From: Ruania alba
GTDB taxonomy: Bacteria > Actinomycetota > Actinomycetes > Actinomycetales > Beutenbergiaceae
NCBI RefSeq assembly: GCF_900105765.1
Contig: NZ_FNTX01000001.1
Location: 2,142,387-2,206,386 of the forward strand
Reading direction: 5' to 3'
Length of the DNA stretch: 64,000 nt
Shown here: piece after piece, positions 1-9,700 of the stretch
How the letters are laid out: every line of letters begins with the position of its first letter
How positions within the stretch are numbered: the stretch's first letter is position 1
Position numbers and translations under genes: made by a program
The notes under the pieces: generated by a model
Database searches by the model: none
Seen by the model: the letters and a program-made list of their open reading frames with translations, nothing else
What the model was told of the DNA's origin: nothing

Positions 1-279
1 CTGGCCCAGCACGAACGCCTCGTGTGCAAGGTGTCCGGCCCCATGGTGCACGCCGAGCGCAGCACTCTCGCGGACGGTGCACTCGACCGCAGTGCCCAAC
101 TCGTGCGAGACATCTTCGGACCTTGCCGAACACTCGTCGGTTCGAATTATCCGTTGTGCCTGCTGACTGGCGACTACGACGCCGCCTGGCGACGCGGTCT
201 CTCGCTGGTTGCAGAGGTTTCCGGCGACGCGCGGCAGGTGCACGCGACCGCACGAACTCTCTACATCCCCAGCACCTGA
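1..279 (+). CDS. Amidohydrolase family 2 protein, C-terminal part
   Basis: This is the 3' end of a gene that enters from the left edge; the frame is open from base 1 to the TGA at 277-279. The visible 92 residues contain a CKVSG strand and a GSNYPLCLL strand near the end. These match the last two barrel strands of the COG3618 amidohydrolases (L-fuconolactonase and 2-pyrone-4,6-dicarboxylate hydrolase type), where the equivalent segments read CKLSG and GSDWPVC. In those enzymes the Asp of the GSD motif is a catalytic or metal residue; here it is Asn. Family members open sugar lactones to sugar acids, which would fit the enolase-superfamily and Gfo/Idh genes nearby. The exact substrate cannot be told from the fragment. 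Confidence 0.7.
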   Translation: MAQHERLVCKVSGPMVHAERSTLADGALDRSAQLVRDIFGPCRTLVGSNYPLCLLTGDYDAAWRRGLSLVAEVSGDARQVHATARTLYIPST

Positions 280-284
280 CCGGG

Positions 285-2318
285 CTATGAGTGGAGTGCC
301 CGTTCGGACAAGAGAGTCTCCTCGTCGAGACGCAGCCATTCTCCGGTCGCGGTCGCGATCTGGACCGCAGTGTCCGCCACGTCGGTCGAGGCGCACACTC
401 CTCGGACGGCGCATGGCGCGCCCGGGGGCGAGGGATAGAGCACCGTGACCACGCGAAGGGGTCCTGCAGCGGCAACGTCGTAGATGGCCGTCGGAATCGG
501 CGCGTACTCGCCCTGCTGATGAGTCCCTACGGAGACCCAACCCTGCCACTCCGGCTCACGCTGACCGGCGACGACCCGCACCGTCATACCGTCGACGGCG
601 GATGATGCCACAGCTAGGCGTGCCGTGCCTCGGCTGGTGCCCGCCACGACCAGCCCCTCGGCCTGCACCCGGCCGCGCAAGTGCCACAGGATCTCGTAGG
701 TGTGCAGCGCGTCGTCCTCGGGCAGGAGCCGGTCTACGACGAGAAACATGGGCCCCAGCGTTTCGAACCCGGCCTTGATGAGGAACACCCGGCGAGTGTG
801 CCGAACAGTGGGTGACCCATTGGTGCCGTAGCCCTCGTCGTACGTGGCCTCGACCGCGTCCACGCGAGCACTCGAGGCCCACTGAGCTCGCGACGTCACC
901 TGCAGATCCACGGCATCCCGGTCGAAGTGCTGCGCCCGATTCTGATCCTGGCCGTCCACGCGGATCGTGTTGTGTGCCCGTGTGGAACGGACATACGTCC
1001 GCATCGGTGAGGCGTCGTAGGCGTAGTTGCCCGCTTCGACGAGCATCGGCTGGCCGTACGCATGCACGAGCAGATTGAGCTTGTCCTCGTGTTGGTGTGC
1101 GAGTCCGAACGGTCCGCCATCGAACAGTCCCCAGACCGCTTCTTGCCCCCAACCGGTGCGCATGACGTAGTAGCCGGCATGGGGGAAGGCAACCGATGTC
1201 CAGGCTGGTGGCCGCCCGTCCCTGCCTTCGGTGTGTGCCCATCGCAGATCCGCGCGATGCGGGTACCTCGCCACCGCCCGATGCAGCAGTGGAGCCACCG
1301 GACGTTGACGTCCGTCATTGAGATCGGGTAGGGAGCCATCCGGTTGCATCAGGCCGAGATTGACAGAGTGCATCGACTCCAACCACGGATCGAAGACCTC
1401 TGGCCAGGACACCCCATAAGCATCGGCGACATCGCGTACCTGCTCGTAGTTGCGCACGACGACTTGGTGGTAGTTCGTGGAGAGTTCACCGTGGACGCCG
1501 TCCGGGTGCACTTGGCATTCAAGCTCAGCAGCGAGCCGTTCCAGAGCGTATTCACGCCACTGCTGCGCGTGAGAGAGCATCGGGTACAGAATGCCGATCT
1601 GAGCGAGACCGTTCATCTCCATGATGAGCCAATTCCTCGCCCGGTGACTGCGCCAGAGTCGTCGGCCGTGTTCCCAGACGGACTTGCACCAGTCGACGAG
1701 CACATCGTCGGTCAGCACCGGCGAAGCCAGGAACGCGTGGATCGCCGTAGGCCAGTGTGCCCCCATCCGGATGCCTGCCTCGATGGTCCGCCAGGTAGTG
1801 GTCTCGTTTCCCGGTCGATCGATCGGAACGAGCACTCGCCGTACCCATCCGAGGAACATGCGCACGAAGGAGTCCGCGAAGCGTTCGTCTCCCGTCTCTC
1901 GATAGCGCAGCGCGAGGATGGACCATTCGGGGTGGCGATTGAGTTGCATCGTCCATTCGCGATACCCCTCCGGCGTCGGATCCAGGGTCCAGTCGATCTC
2001 GCCTGGAAAGGGATGCGGCCGAGAACAGGAGATCAACTCACCTCTCACGATCCGTTCGGCGGCGCCGGCGATCGACTCATCCGGTGCGAGTGCCGTCGGG
2101 GGAAGCGGTTGCCGCGGCAAGGCCAGGTACTTCTCGGGCTGGAGTTCACCTCGCACTGCAACGGCGAAGATCCGCCGTGCGGTCGCGAAGTCCTGCCTGT
2201 CGGCCGCGGAGGCCACGTCTCGCATGCTCGGCCGGGCCACATCGAGGCAGCCACCGAAGAAGTCGGCGTCGCTCAGGCGCGGGCCCGCCCCGGGATCCCT
2301 CATTTCGTCGCGACTCAC
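285..2318 (-). CDS. Heparinase II/III family polysaccharide lyase
   Basis: The product (about 677 residues) is a predicted uronate-containing polysaccharide or oligosaccharide lyase that would act by beta-elimination. An alpha-helical toroid domain fills the first half and carries NWLIMEMNGL and the Tyr283-His284 pair in STNYHQ. The beta-sandwich half carries the family motif AHQHED at residues 407-412, followed by EAGNYAYD. There is no signal peptide, so it probably acts on imported oligosaccharides in the cytoplasm. I chose the GTG start at 2318 because GGGAGG lies five bases upstream; a longer frame to 2369 would run into the operator region. It is divergent from the enolase-superfamily gene and has its own promoter and operator copy. 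The polysaccharide lyase family number cannot be assigned by eye. Confidence 0.88.
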   Translation of the reverse strand: MSRDEMRDPGAGPRLSDADFFGGCLDVARPSMRDVASAADRQDFATARRIFAVAVRGELQPEKYLALPRQPLPPTALAPDESIAGAAERIVRGELISCSRPHPFPGEIDWTLDPTPEGYREWTMQLNRHPEWSILALRYRETGDERFADSFVRMFLGWVRRVLVPIDRPGNETTTWRTIEAGIRMGAHWPTAIHAFLASPVLTDDVLVDWCKSVWEHGRRLWRSHRARNWLIMEMNGLAQIGILYPMLSHAQQWREYALERLAAELECQVHPDGVHGELSTNYHQVVVRNYEQVRDVADAYGVSWPEVFDPWLESMHSVNLGLMQPDGSLPDLNDGRQRPVAPLLHRAVARYPHRADLRWAHTEGRDGRPPAWTSVAFPHAGYYVMRTGWGQEAVWGLFDGGPFGLAHQHEDKLNLLVHAYGQPMLVEAGNYAYDASPMRTYVRSTRAHNTIRVDGQDQNRAQHFDRDAVDLQVTSRAQWASSARVDAVEATYDEGYGTNGSPTVRHTRRVFLIKAGFETLGPMFLVVDRLLPEDDALHTYEILWHLRGRVQAEGLVVAGTSRGTARLAVASSAVDGMTVRVVAGQREPEWQGWVSVGTHQQGEYAPIPTAIYDVAAAGPLRVVTVLYPSPPGAPCAVRGVCASTDVADTAVQIATATGEWLRLDEETLLSERALHS

Positions 2319-2375
2319 GACCGCCTCCCATCCCCACCATCCGCAGCGGACAGCAGCCTCACTCAACATTCCTCC

Positions 2376-2390
2376 GGTTGTCTGGTCACC
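2376..2390. promoter_or_regulatory. Degenerate copy of the glycan-regulon operator
   Basis: GGTTGTCTGGTCACC matches the shared palindrome GGTTGTCTGATAACC at 13 of 15 positions. It lies between the heparinase start and its likely -10 box, where a repressor would block the start of transcription. Confidence 0.6.
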
Positions 2391-2392
2391 AG

Positions 2393-2422
2393 CATATCGA
2401 CAGCGATAACCCTAGATGCCAG
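2393..2422 (-). promoter_or_regulatory. Likely promoter of the heparinase gene
   Basis: Read on the minus strand, CTGGCA (2422-2417) and GATATG (2398-2393) are separated by 18 bases, and the operator at 2376-2390 follows at once. The arrangement copies that at the beta-helix and GH42 genes. The hexamers themselves are weak matches to consensus. Confidence 0.4.
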
Positions 2423-2429
2423 TTCGCCG

Positions 2430-2444
2430 GGTTGTCTGATAACC
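2430..2444. promoter_or_regulatory. Palindromic operator of the glycan regulon
   Basis: GGTTGTCTGATAACC, flanked by CC on the left and GG on the right at matching distances, forms a 21-bp near-perfect inverted repeat. It is identical in its 15-bp core to the copy at 11600. It lies 92 bases before the enolase-superfamily start codon and 54 bases from the neighbouring degenerate copy, so both divergent genes are probably under the same regulator. I see no convincing promoter hexamers for the rightward gene. Confidence 0.7.
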
Positions 2445-2535
2445 TGGCGAGCGTGTACCGGTGATGTGTTCGCTTGCGGAAGGCCCTATCGGCCGGTGTG
2501 CGGACACCTCCTCCCTCTGACGAGAGACGCTACGA

Positions 2536-3630
2536 ATGATGCGCATCACAGATGTCACCGTCGACCTGGTCGACCTGGACGCCGAACCGTTGTTCCAGTG
2601 GCGGCAGGGCCTTCCCGGATCGGAGCCGCGGCTCGTCGGCGGGGTTCTGCGCGTCTGGACCTCTGACGGTGTGATCGGTGAGGCACACACCAGACGTGGC
2701 GTCATCGTCAAGGACGTCGTCGAGCGCCGCCTACGCGAGGAACTGATCGGCGCGAATGCACTCAGCCGGGAGTACCTTTGGCACCGGATGTGGGAGCTCG
2801 ACCGTGTCGAGGAGATCCCGATCTACGCCTTCGGACTGCTCGACCTTGCGCTCTGGGATCTCGCCGGCAAGGCCGCGAACCTCCCTGTGCACCGGCTGCT
2901 CGGCACGTTCCGGGAGAGCATTCCTGCCTACGCCAGTACGATCACCTACGACTCGGTCGAGGAGTATCTCGACGTCGCCGACCAGTGCCTGGACCGGGGC
3001 TTTCGTGCCATCAAGTTGCACGCCTGGGGCGACGCCCGTAGGGACGCCGACCTGTGCCGGCGGCTGCGCGAGCACGTCGGCGACGACGTGGAGCTGATGT
3101 ACGACGGCTCCGCGGGCTTCAGTTTCCCCGACGCGGTGTACCTGGGCAAGGCGCTTGGCGACGCCGGGTACCTCTGGTACGAGGAGCCGATGCGTGAGTT
3201 CAACGTGACGGCACATCGCTGGCTGTCGGACGCCGTCGGGGTACCGCTGCTGGTCGGTGAGACCAGCGACGGCGCGCACATGAACATGGCGGATTTCGTC
3301 GCCACCGGGTGCGCCACGTACGTCCGCACGAGCGCCACCTTCAAGGGAGGCATCACCGGGGCAATGCGGATCGCCCACCTGGCTGAGTCATTTCTCCTCA
3401 AAGCCGAGGTGCACGGGATGGGAATCGCGCACCAGCACCTGTGCATGGCGATCCCGAATACGACCTACTATGAGGCCCTAGTGTGGGGCAACCCGATCCA
3501 GACCGGTGGCGAGATCCGCGCTGACGGCACGGTCGCCGCGCCGCAGACGCCCGGCATCGGGTGGAGCGACTCCTCCACCGGGGACGACCGGCCACGACAG
3601 AATGCCGCCGTCGCGTCGGCGCGCGCGTGA
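2536..3630 (+). CDS. Enolase-superfamily sugar-acid dehydratase or cycloisomerase
   Basis: The 364-residue product belongs to the mandelate racemase/muconate lactonizing enzyme branch, which abstracts the alpha proton of a carboxylate bound to magnesium. A capping domain covers roughly residues 1-125 and the barrel follows. The metal ligands appear to be Asp190 (in YDGS), Glu216 or Glu217 (in YEEP) and Glu242 (in VGET). The second-strand base motif is Lys160-x-His162 rather than the more common KxK. His293 in EVHGMG is the likely opposite-face base. Members act on sugar acids such as galactonate, rhamnonate, fuconate or anhydrogalactonate. Next to a lactonase-type gene and a dehydrogenase it fits a non-phosphorylative sugar-acid route, but the substrate is an inference. 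The start could be either of two adjacent ATG codons. Confidence 0.85.
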   Translation: MMRITDVTVDLVDLDAEPLFQWRQGLPGSEPRLVGGVLRVWTSDGVIGEAHTRRGVIVKDVVERRLREELIGANALSREYLWHRMWELDRVEEIPIYAFGLLDLALWDLAGKAANLPVHRLLGTFRESIPAYASTITYDSVEEYLDVADQCLDRGFRAIKLHAWGDARRDADLCRRLREHVGDDVELMYDGSAGFSFPDAVYLGKALGDAGYLWYEEPMREFNVTAHRWLSDAVGVPLLVGETSDGAHMNMADFVATGCATYVRTSATFKGGITGAMRIAHLAESFLLKAEVHGMGIAHQHLCMAIPNTTYYEALVWGNPIQTGGEIRADGTVAAPQTPGIGWSDSSTGDDRPRQNAAVASARA

Positions 3631-3684
3631 CGCCAGGACGTTCATCCCAACACTCGTCGGCGAACAGCAGTCACGCCGTCCGGG

Positions 3685-4905
3685 TCAGTCCGCCCTCTCG
3701 TCCAGCATGGCGTGCATGATGAGCGCCGTCAGGTTCCATCCGATGAAGCCTGGATTGCTCTCCGCCCGCCCGGTCTCGGCGTCGTAGTACTCGTGCCAGT
3801 GGCCGTTCCTGCGTAGGTCTTCATGCAGCAACGCCGCAGAACCGTCAGCCACTCGCCGGGCAAGTCTGCGGTAGCCGTAGGAGAGCAGCCCTTCGAAGAC
3901 GACGTAGTTGGCCACGATCCACACCGGGCCCTGCCAGTTCGACGGATTGCCACTCACGCGAGTGTTGTAGATCGGATCACGTGAAGTCACAGTCCGGATG
4001 CCGTAGTCACAGATCAACCCTCCGTCTTCAGCCGCAGCCTCAACCGCCCGTTCGGCCAAGTCAGCAGTGGCCACGCCGGCCCACAGGGGCATCAGTGAGG
4101 TCCAGGTACGGAATTTCAGCGGCACGGTCCACGTCACCGGCAATGTTGCTGTCGGTGGTGTCTGGCCGAGTGCGTCGTGGTGGTAGTAGAACTCGTCCAC
4201 CGGGTCCCAGAGCACAGCGTTGATCCGCTCCGCGAGAGCATCGGCTCGCGCAGCATAGGAAGTCGCCCGGTCCGGCTGATCGAGCATGCGCCAGATCTGT
4301 TCCATCGCCCGGAACTCACGTACGAAGTAGGAATTCAGGTCTGCCCCGAGCACAGAGTTCGGTGGGCGGCCGTACAGCGCCGGATGATTGTCGGGTCCAT
4401 CTCCCTTGTGGGTCCTCCACGCATACAGCCCCCAGTCAGTGAACTGCGTGGCGGACCAATGTTCCAGGTAGCGATCCAGCTTCGGAGCTGTTGCGGCCAG
4501 CCACTCGCCTGTCCCCAGCGCCTCGTCGAGCAGAGCCATCTGCGCGAGTATCGGCTTGGCGGGGTTGTACAAGGCATCCGGTCCCCGGGTCCCCGGCCCG
4601 GAGCGGGGTGAGAGGTGGGGAGGATGGCGGACCGCTGTCGAATCAGTGAGCAACCGGTACGGCACGTGCCCGTCTTCGCCTTGTGCGTCAAGAAAGTTCT
4701 CCACGCACGCTCGGACCGGAACGTCTGGAACACCGAGCCGGGTCAGCGCCAGGAGGGTGAAGTAGGAGTCCCAGTCCCAGAGCTGGTTGGCATAGCTCGC
4801 CGACGACTCGACGAACGGATGCCGCAGGTCACCAGTTGCGGGCCGAATGATGCGATCGAGGGATGCGAGCGCATCGTCGGTCAATGCGGAGGCAGGTGCA
4901 CTCAC
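3685..4905 (-). CDS. GH63/MGH1-like (alpha/alpha)6 glycoside hydrolase
   Basis: The 406-residue protein has the six-hairpin toroid pattern shared by trehalases, GH63 glucosidases and mannosylglycerate hydrolase-like enzymes. WDWDSYF near the N-terminus and NPSNWQGPVW near residue 310 are the typical substrate-pocket segments, and a Trp-rich WHEYYD block follows near the C-terminus. No signal peptide is present, so it should hydrolyse an alpha-linked di- or oligosaccharide in the cytoplasm. Its ATG overlaps the stop of the upstream oxidoreductase gene (ATGA), so it is the last gene of the operon that starts at the secreted beta-helix protein. Linkage specificity is not readable from the sequence. 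Confidence 0.75.
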   Translation of the reverse strand: MSAPASALTDDALASLDRIIRPATGDLRHPFVESSASYANQLWDWDSYFTLLALTRLGVPDVPVRACVENFLDAQGEDGHVPYRLLTDSTAVRHPPHLSPRSGPGTRGPDALYNPAKPILAQMALLDEALGTGEWLAATAPKLDRYLEHWSATQFTDWGLYAWRTHKGDGPDNHPALYGRPPNSVLGADLNSYFVREFRAMEQIWRMLDQPDRATSYAARADALAERINAVLWDPVDEFYYHHDALGQTPPTATLPVTWTVPLKFRTWTSLMPLWAGVATADLAERAVEAAAEDGGLICDYGIRTVTSRDPIYNTRVSGNPSNWQGPVWIVANYVVFEGLLSYGYRRLARRVADGSAALLHEDLRRNGHWHEYYDAETGRAESNPGFIGWNLTALIMHAMLDERAD

Positions 4906-5999
4906 GCGGGCACTGCCTCGGCCAGCTCCTCGGTGAGCGGCACGAGCGCGGGCCGCTCGCAGGTGCTGTCCACAGTGAGTGTCCGCTTCTCGTCGCCTGC
5001 CCGGAGCAGGGTTTCCATCACGTCGAGCACATGGAGACCTAGGGCACCTCCGGCACGCGGTTCGTTCCCTGGCGGGGTGGCCATCATGTCGACCACTCCG
5101 TATCCGCGGGCGCAGTCCTGGAAGCCGGCCGACTCAGGCAGAACCGACCACTCCTTCTCACCCAGCAGGCGCAGCTGCACCGGTTCGGCGACCTTGTTCG
5201 GCGGCCCCAGCGTGAGCGAACCCTCCAAGCCGTGCACCTCGATCGGGACAGCGTGCGAAGCAGCCGTGTCGAAGCTCATCACGATGGTGGAAACGGCACC
5301 CGATGCGTGGACCAGCCCGCCGGTGACGTGGGTATCGACCTGCACCGGGAAGGACTCGCCGGCCCGGTCGCCCGAGCTGATGGTGCGGTGCTGCCGTGGA
5401 CGGGTTCCGGTACCGAACACCTCGGCGACCGGTCCGAGCATGTGCACGAGGGCGGCGATGTAGTAGGGGCCCATATCGAACAGTGGGCCGCCACCGGGGA
5501 CGAAGTAGAACTCCGGATTCGGATGCCACCGATCTGGCCCAGGGCCGGCCATGGTCGCCGTCGCTGCGACCGGCGTTCCGATCAGTCCGTCGTCCACCGC
5601 CTTCCGCGCTGTCTGCGTGCCAGTACCGAGCACCGTGTCCGGAGCACATCCGAGCCGGACCCCAGCCGACGATGCGGCGGCCACCAGGTCGCGGCCCTCG
5701 CTCGTTGTCGCTGCGAGCGGCTTCTCGTTGAAGACCGCCTTGCCGGCGTTGATCACCGCATGGGCAATCGCGGCATGGGCGTTCGGCGTCGTGAGGTTCA
5801 CGACCGCATCGACGTTGTCGGCGCCGAGCAAATCCTCGACCGAGGACACCCGGTATCCGCGCTGCTCAGCGATGCTTCGTGCACGACTGTCGTCACGATC
5901 GGCCACCCTGGCCACATGTGCCGCATCCAGGCGGTCGAACGTGTCGAAGTACTTGCGGGAGATGACCCCGCACCCGATGATCCCGATTCCCAGAGACAT
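4902..5999 (-). CDS. Gfo/Idh/MocA family oxidoreductase
   Basis: A Rossmann fold opens the 365-residue protein with GIIGCGVISRKYF (GxGxxx NAD(P) site), followed by a NLTTPNAHA strand and the NEKPLAA motif near residue 95 that carries the conserved Lys-Pro. The rest is the alpha/beta substrate domain. Such enzymes oxidise or reduce a hydroxyl of sugars, sugar lactones or inositols. I took the ATG at 5999, preceded by AAAGGA, rather than an upstream in-frame codon that has no ribosome site. It sits 11 bases after the isomerase gene and overlaps the glycosidase gene by four bases. In this operon it is likely to act on the released monosaccharide. Confidence 0.88.
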   Translation of the reverse strand: MSLGIGIIGCGVISRKYFDTFDRLDAAHVARVADRDDSRARSIAEQRGYRVSSVEDLLGADNVDAVVNLTTPNAHAAIAHAVINAGKAVFNEKPLAATTSEGRDLVAAASSAGVRLGCAPDTVLGTGTQTARKAVDDGLIGTPVAATATMAGPGPDRWHPNPEFYFVPGGGPLFDMGPYYIAALVHMLGPVAEVFGTGTRPRQHRTISSGDRAGESFPVQVDTHVTGGLVHASGAVSTIVMSFDTAASHAVPIEVHGLEGSLTLGPPNKVAEPVQLRLLGEKEWSVLPESAGFQDCARGYGVVDMMATPPGNEPRAGGALGLHVLDVMETLLRAGDEKRTLTVDSTCERPALVPLTEELAEAVPA

Positions 6000-6010
6000 G
6001 GAGGGTCCTT

Positions 6011-6751
6011 TCAGCTCGCCAGACGAGCAAGGTAGTCGTGGCTGCGGGCGACGGCGTCGAAGATGTCGGTCTCGCACTTGTCGAACTCGACCACCCGCCA
6101 CGCATAGGGTGCGGCAGCCACGTACTCGGCAACCGCGAGACTCCCCTCGCCCAAGGCGACGTTCGCCGGACCACGCACACCGGGCCCGTCCTTGAGATGG
6201 AGCACCTTCACCCGGTCGCCGTACCGGCCAAGCAGTTCCAAAACATCAGCGCCACCGGCGGCGGCCCAGTACGTGTCGACCTCGAGGAACATTTCGTCAT
6301 CAACCTGGTCCAGGAGCCGGTCGAGCGCATACTGCCCATCGATCCGGGTGAGCTCGTGATCGTGGTTGTGGTAGCCGAGACGGAGCCCTGCGGCCTGCGC
6401 GTACGGCAGGAGCCGGTTCACCTCGTCCGCGATCCGCTCGATCCCATCCCGGGTGCTGCGGTCCTCCTTCGGTCGTCCGCCGGGAACCACGGCCAGGTCC
6501 GTGCCGAGCGAGGCGATCGCCTCGAACACGGGGCCGGGTTCCGGATTGCCGACGGCGTCCCCTGCGTGGGCAGCGCAGACCTTCAGTCCAAGGTCCTCAA
6601 TCAACGCACGAAGCCCGGCTGGGTCGTCCGTCGGGCGGTGCACCTCGATCGCGCCATAGCCCATGTCCGCGAGCTGTCGGAGCGTACTGGCCCGGTCTTC
6701 GGCCATCGCCTCGCGGACGGTGTACAACTGGATCGCGGGTAGGTGGGTCAT
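6011..6751 (-). CDS. Sugar phosphate isomerase/epimerase (xylose isomerase-like TIM barrel)
   Basis: The 246-residue product has the AP endonuclease 2 family pattern: an N-terminal QLYTVRE strand, YGAIEVH, HAGD, GYHNHDHE near residue 130 and EVDTYWAAAGG near residue 160, which supply the metal-binding His, Glu and Asp. Family members isomerise or epimerise sugars or keto-sugars in the cytoplasm. GAGGAG precedes the ATG at 6751. The start overlaps the stop of the large beta-helix gene (ATGA), so translation of the secreted enzyme and this cytoplasmic enzyme is coupled. Confidence 0.85.
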   Translation of the reverse strand: MTHLPAIQLYTVREAMAEDRASTLRQLADMGYGAIEVHRPTDDPAGLRALIEDLGLKVCAAHAGDAVGNPEPGPVFEAIASLGTDLAVVPGGRPKEDRSTRDGIERIADEVNRLLPYAQAAGLRLGYHNHDHELTRIDGQYALDRLLDQVDDEMFLEVDTYWAAAGGADVLELLGRYGDRVKVLHLKDGPGVRGPANVALGEGSLAVAEYVAAAPYAWRVVEFDKCETDIFDAVARSHDYLARLAS

Positions 6752-9700
6752 CGAGAATGTTCTCCTCTGCTGCGGAATCGTGCTGCGGTGACGATGAGGG
6801 TCTGGCGCTCGGTCCTGCTGATCAGTCCGTCGTCGTGCCATTGGGTGGAGAGTGTCGTGACGGTGTCGACGAAGTCCCCGTGATCATCGAAAGGTTCTTC
6901 GTATTCGAGGACGTCCAGAAAGGTGCAGCCGTCGTCGCGCGCGGCGTTGACCACCCCGGTGTCCGTGCCGTCGAGCACGATGGCCTCGTCAGCCGTGTGC
7001 GTACCGCATGGCAGGTCGACGGTGTACACCGTGTGCTCGGAGCGGCTGGCGGAGATGACGACGACCCGTGCTCGCCGGTCATCGAGCGCCGCGGGCTCGA
7101 CGTGGACAAAAGCGCCGGCGTGCCGGCTCTCAGCAGTGACTGCCGGGAACTCCTGCCCGGGGTCGAGCGGGACGACGTACTCGGTGGTCAGGGGATCGAA
7201 CCCCGTCACGGTCACGCCGTCGACCTGCACGGTGGATGCGAGGGCGTCGTCTGACTCCGGCTCGGCCATCACCAGGCTGTCGATCCAGTACTGGCCGGGG
7301 GCCGCGCGCCACTCCACCATCGCGATCTCGTCAACCGCATGGCGGAACGGCACGTCGGTGACTAGGGATTCGCCGTCGAGGGCCAGATCAAAGGTCTGGC
7401 CCCCGGTATCGGTGGCTAGCTTGACCACATGCCACTGATTTGCCGAGTACGTTCCCAGGTGCCGCAACTGAGTTCCATCACCATTGATGAGCCGGATCGT
7501 GCCGTCTCCGACGAACCATAGGTGCATGGCCTGCTCAGCGGAGTCTTCCGACGTGAGCCTGACGATGAAGGGGGCATCGGTCTGTCCCGCACGAAAACGC
7601 ATCAGGTAGTCCGTACGCCCGTCTCGTGCCGGAAGGGGTGCACGCACCACATAGTTGGTCGACGTCGCAGTCAGGGCAAGGCTGTTCCTGCCGTCATACC
7701 CGCCGTCTTCGACGACCGCCGTCCCGCGGGTGGGCGTCGCCTCCGTGACGGAGTCCGGCGTCTGACCGATCGGGTCGTCGATGAAGGTCAACTCGTGCAG
7801 CTGGGGCGGGACCCGCGCGTCGATGAACGCCTGAATCGCGGACTGCAGGTCGGAGATCGCGGCCAGCACGCGCCCCTCGGTCGCCCCGGAAGAGTCAGCC
7901 ACACTCTCAGCAGCCGTGATCTCTGCCAGCAGGTCGGCCCGAGCCTGCGCCGGATAGTCACCCGCGGCTCTGCCTTTCGTGCTGGTCTCATACCGCGCCA
8001 TCGCCACGGCAATCTCGTCCCGCAGTTCAGTTCGGGTCTGCGGGGTTGCAGGGGTAGGTTCCCCCGCCTCGATATACACGTCGCTGAAGACCGCTTCGCT
8101 GAGGACCGTTGAATCCGCGGAGGCGCTCCAGATGCCCACCTGCACGCTCCCGGAGAGGTCCAGCTCACGCTCGCCCATGCTGACCCAGGTATCGCCGTCG
8201 AGGTAGCTGCTGGTGACGGTGCCAGCCTGGTAGGTCAGGCGCATGGTGGCTGGGAAGGTCGTCGCCGGGTTGCCGGAGATGTTGGAGGTGGACCCGCCAT
8301 CAGTCGAACGGATCCCGACCGGCATCGCGCCGGCAGGTCGGATGCGCGGCGACGCGGTCGCAGCGTCGGCGGCGACGTCGTTGCGGATCATCACACCGCC
8401 CATGGAAAACAGGTGCGCTTGCCGAACCGAACGCACAGTCGCAGTGACGGAGAACCCGTCCGGATAGTCCGCCAGGTCGAGCTCGCGATGGACGAAGAGC
8501 ACACCGTCCTCGGTCCCCCACGCATCGCGGGCATTGCTGTTCAGGATCCATTCACCATCGTGGTGAGCCACATAGGTCTCCGGGGAGGCCCAGGTGCCCA
8601 CGTCGGTGCGGTTCCAGCCAGCCGGCAAGGCGGTATCCTCCACAACCGCAACTAGCTCCTGCGTCTGGCGCACCACCCCGTTCCAGGTAGCCGACACCAC
8701 AATCGGTGCCGCGCCTGGACCCACAGCAGTCACCGTGCCGTCCGCGGCGACGGTCGCGACGTCCGGCTCCCGGCTGGTGAACTCGTAGGTCACCTCGTTC
8801 GGGTCCATCGCTGTCCCGTCCGACCAGGTGGCTGTGGTGTCGAGCGTCGTGGTCGTCCCGATATCCAGGCCGAGTCCGCTCATCGATGCCGAGACAGACT
8901 CGATGACCCGGTCGTGAACACGCACCGTGGTTTCGCCGGACACGGAGCTTGCACCTGCCGAGTACGTGGCAGTGACGGTCGCCGTACCCGTTCCGACGGC
9001 GTCGATCCGCCCCTGGCTGTCGACAGTGATCACGTCGTCGTCGCTGACGTTGAAGGTGACCTCGCCTGCGTCCAGCAGGTGCACAGTGCCGGACGCATTC
9101 GTGGCGACCGGCCGAAGATCCGCCTGCTGACCGATCGCCAGATCGGCCGCCGAGGTGCGGAGCTCGATGCTGCTCACCTCATCGCCCACGTACACCGGGA
9201 TCGTGCGTTGTTCCGTCTCGCTTCCGCTGGTGGCCGTCACAGTGACGGCGGTCGTCCCCTGCGCTTGTCCACTCACCTGCCCCTGTGAATCGACCGTGGC
9301 GATGGCCGCGTCGGCACTGCTGTAGGTGACGTTCGCGCCGTGCAGGAGAAGTCCGACGGCGTCCCGGGCCGCCACTGTCAGCGGGACGCTGCCGCCGATG
9401 GGCACGTCGGCGCGAGTGGGATTGCCGGCTGAGCTCACCTCAATACGATCGAGCGGTCCCGCCTCGAAGGAGGCATGGTCCGTTGTCCCGATGCGTGTGT
9501 AGTCCGCTTGCTGGAATCCCAGCTCGAAGGCGGGTGACTGCGGCGCTAGAACGAAGTCCTCGCCTGCACGGTCCCGGAACAGGGGATCAGCCGCCACGGA
9601 GGACTGGTCGTACCGGGAGTCAAGGAAGAACCGCCAGTCGTCCAGGTCGGATACGCCAGGGATTCCCCGTACTGCGTAATCGCCATCGGGATCGTAGAAC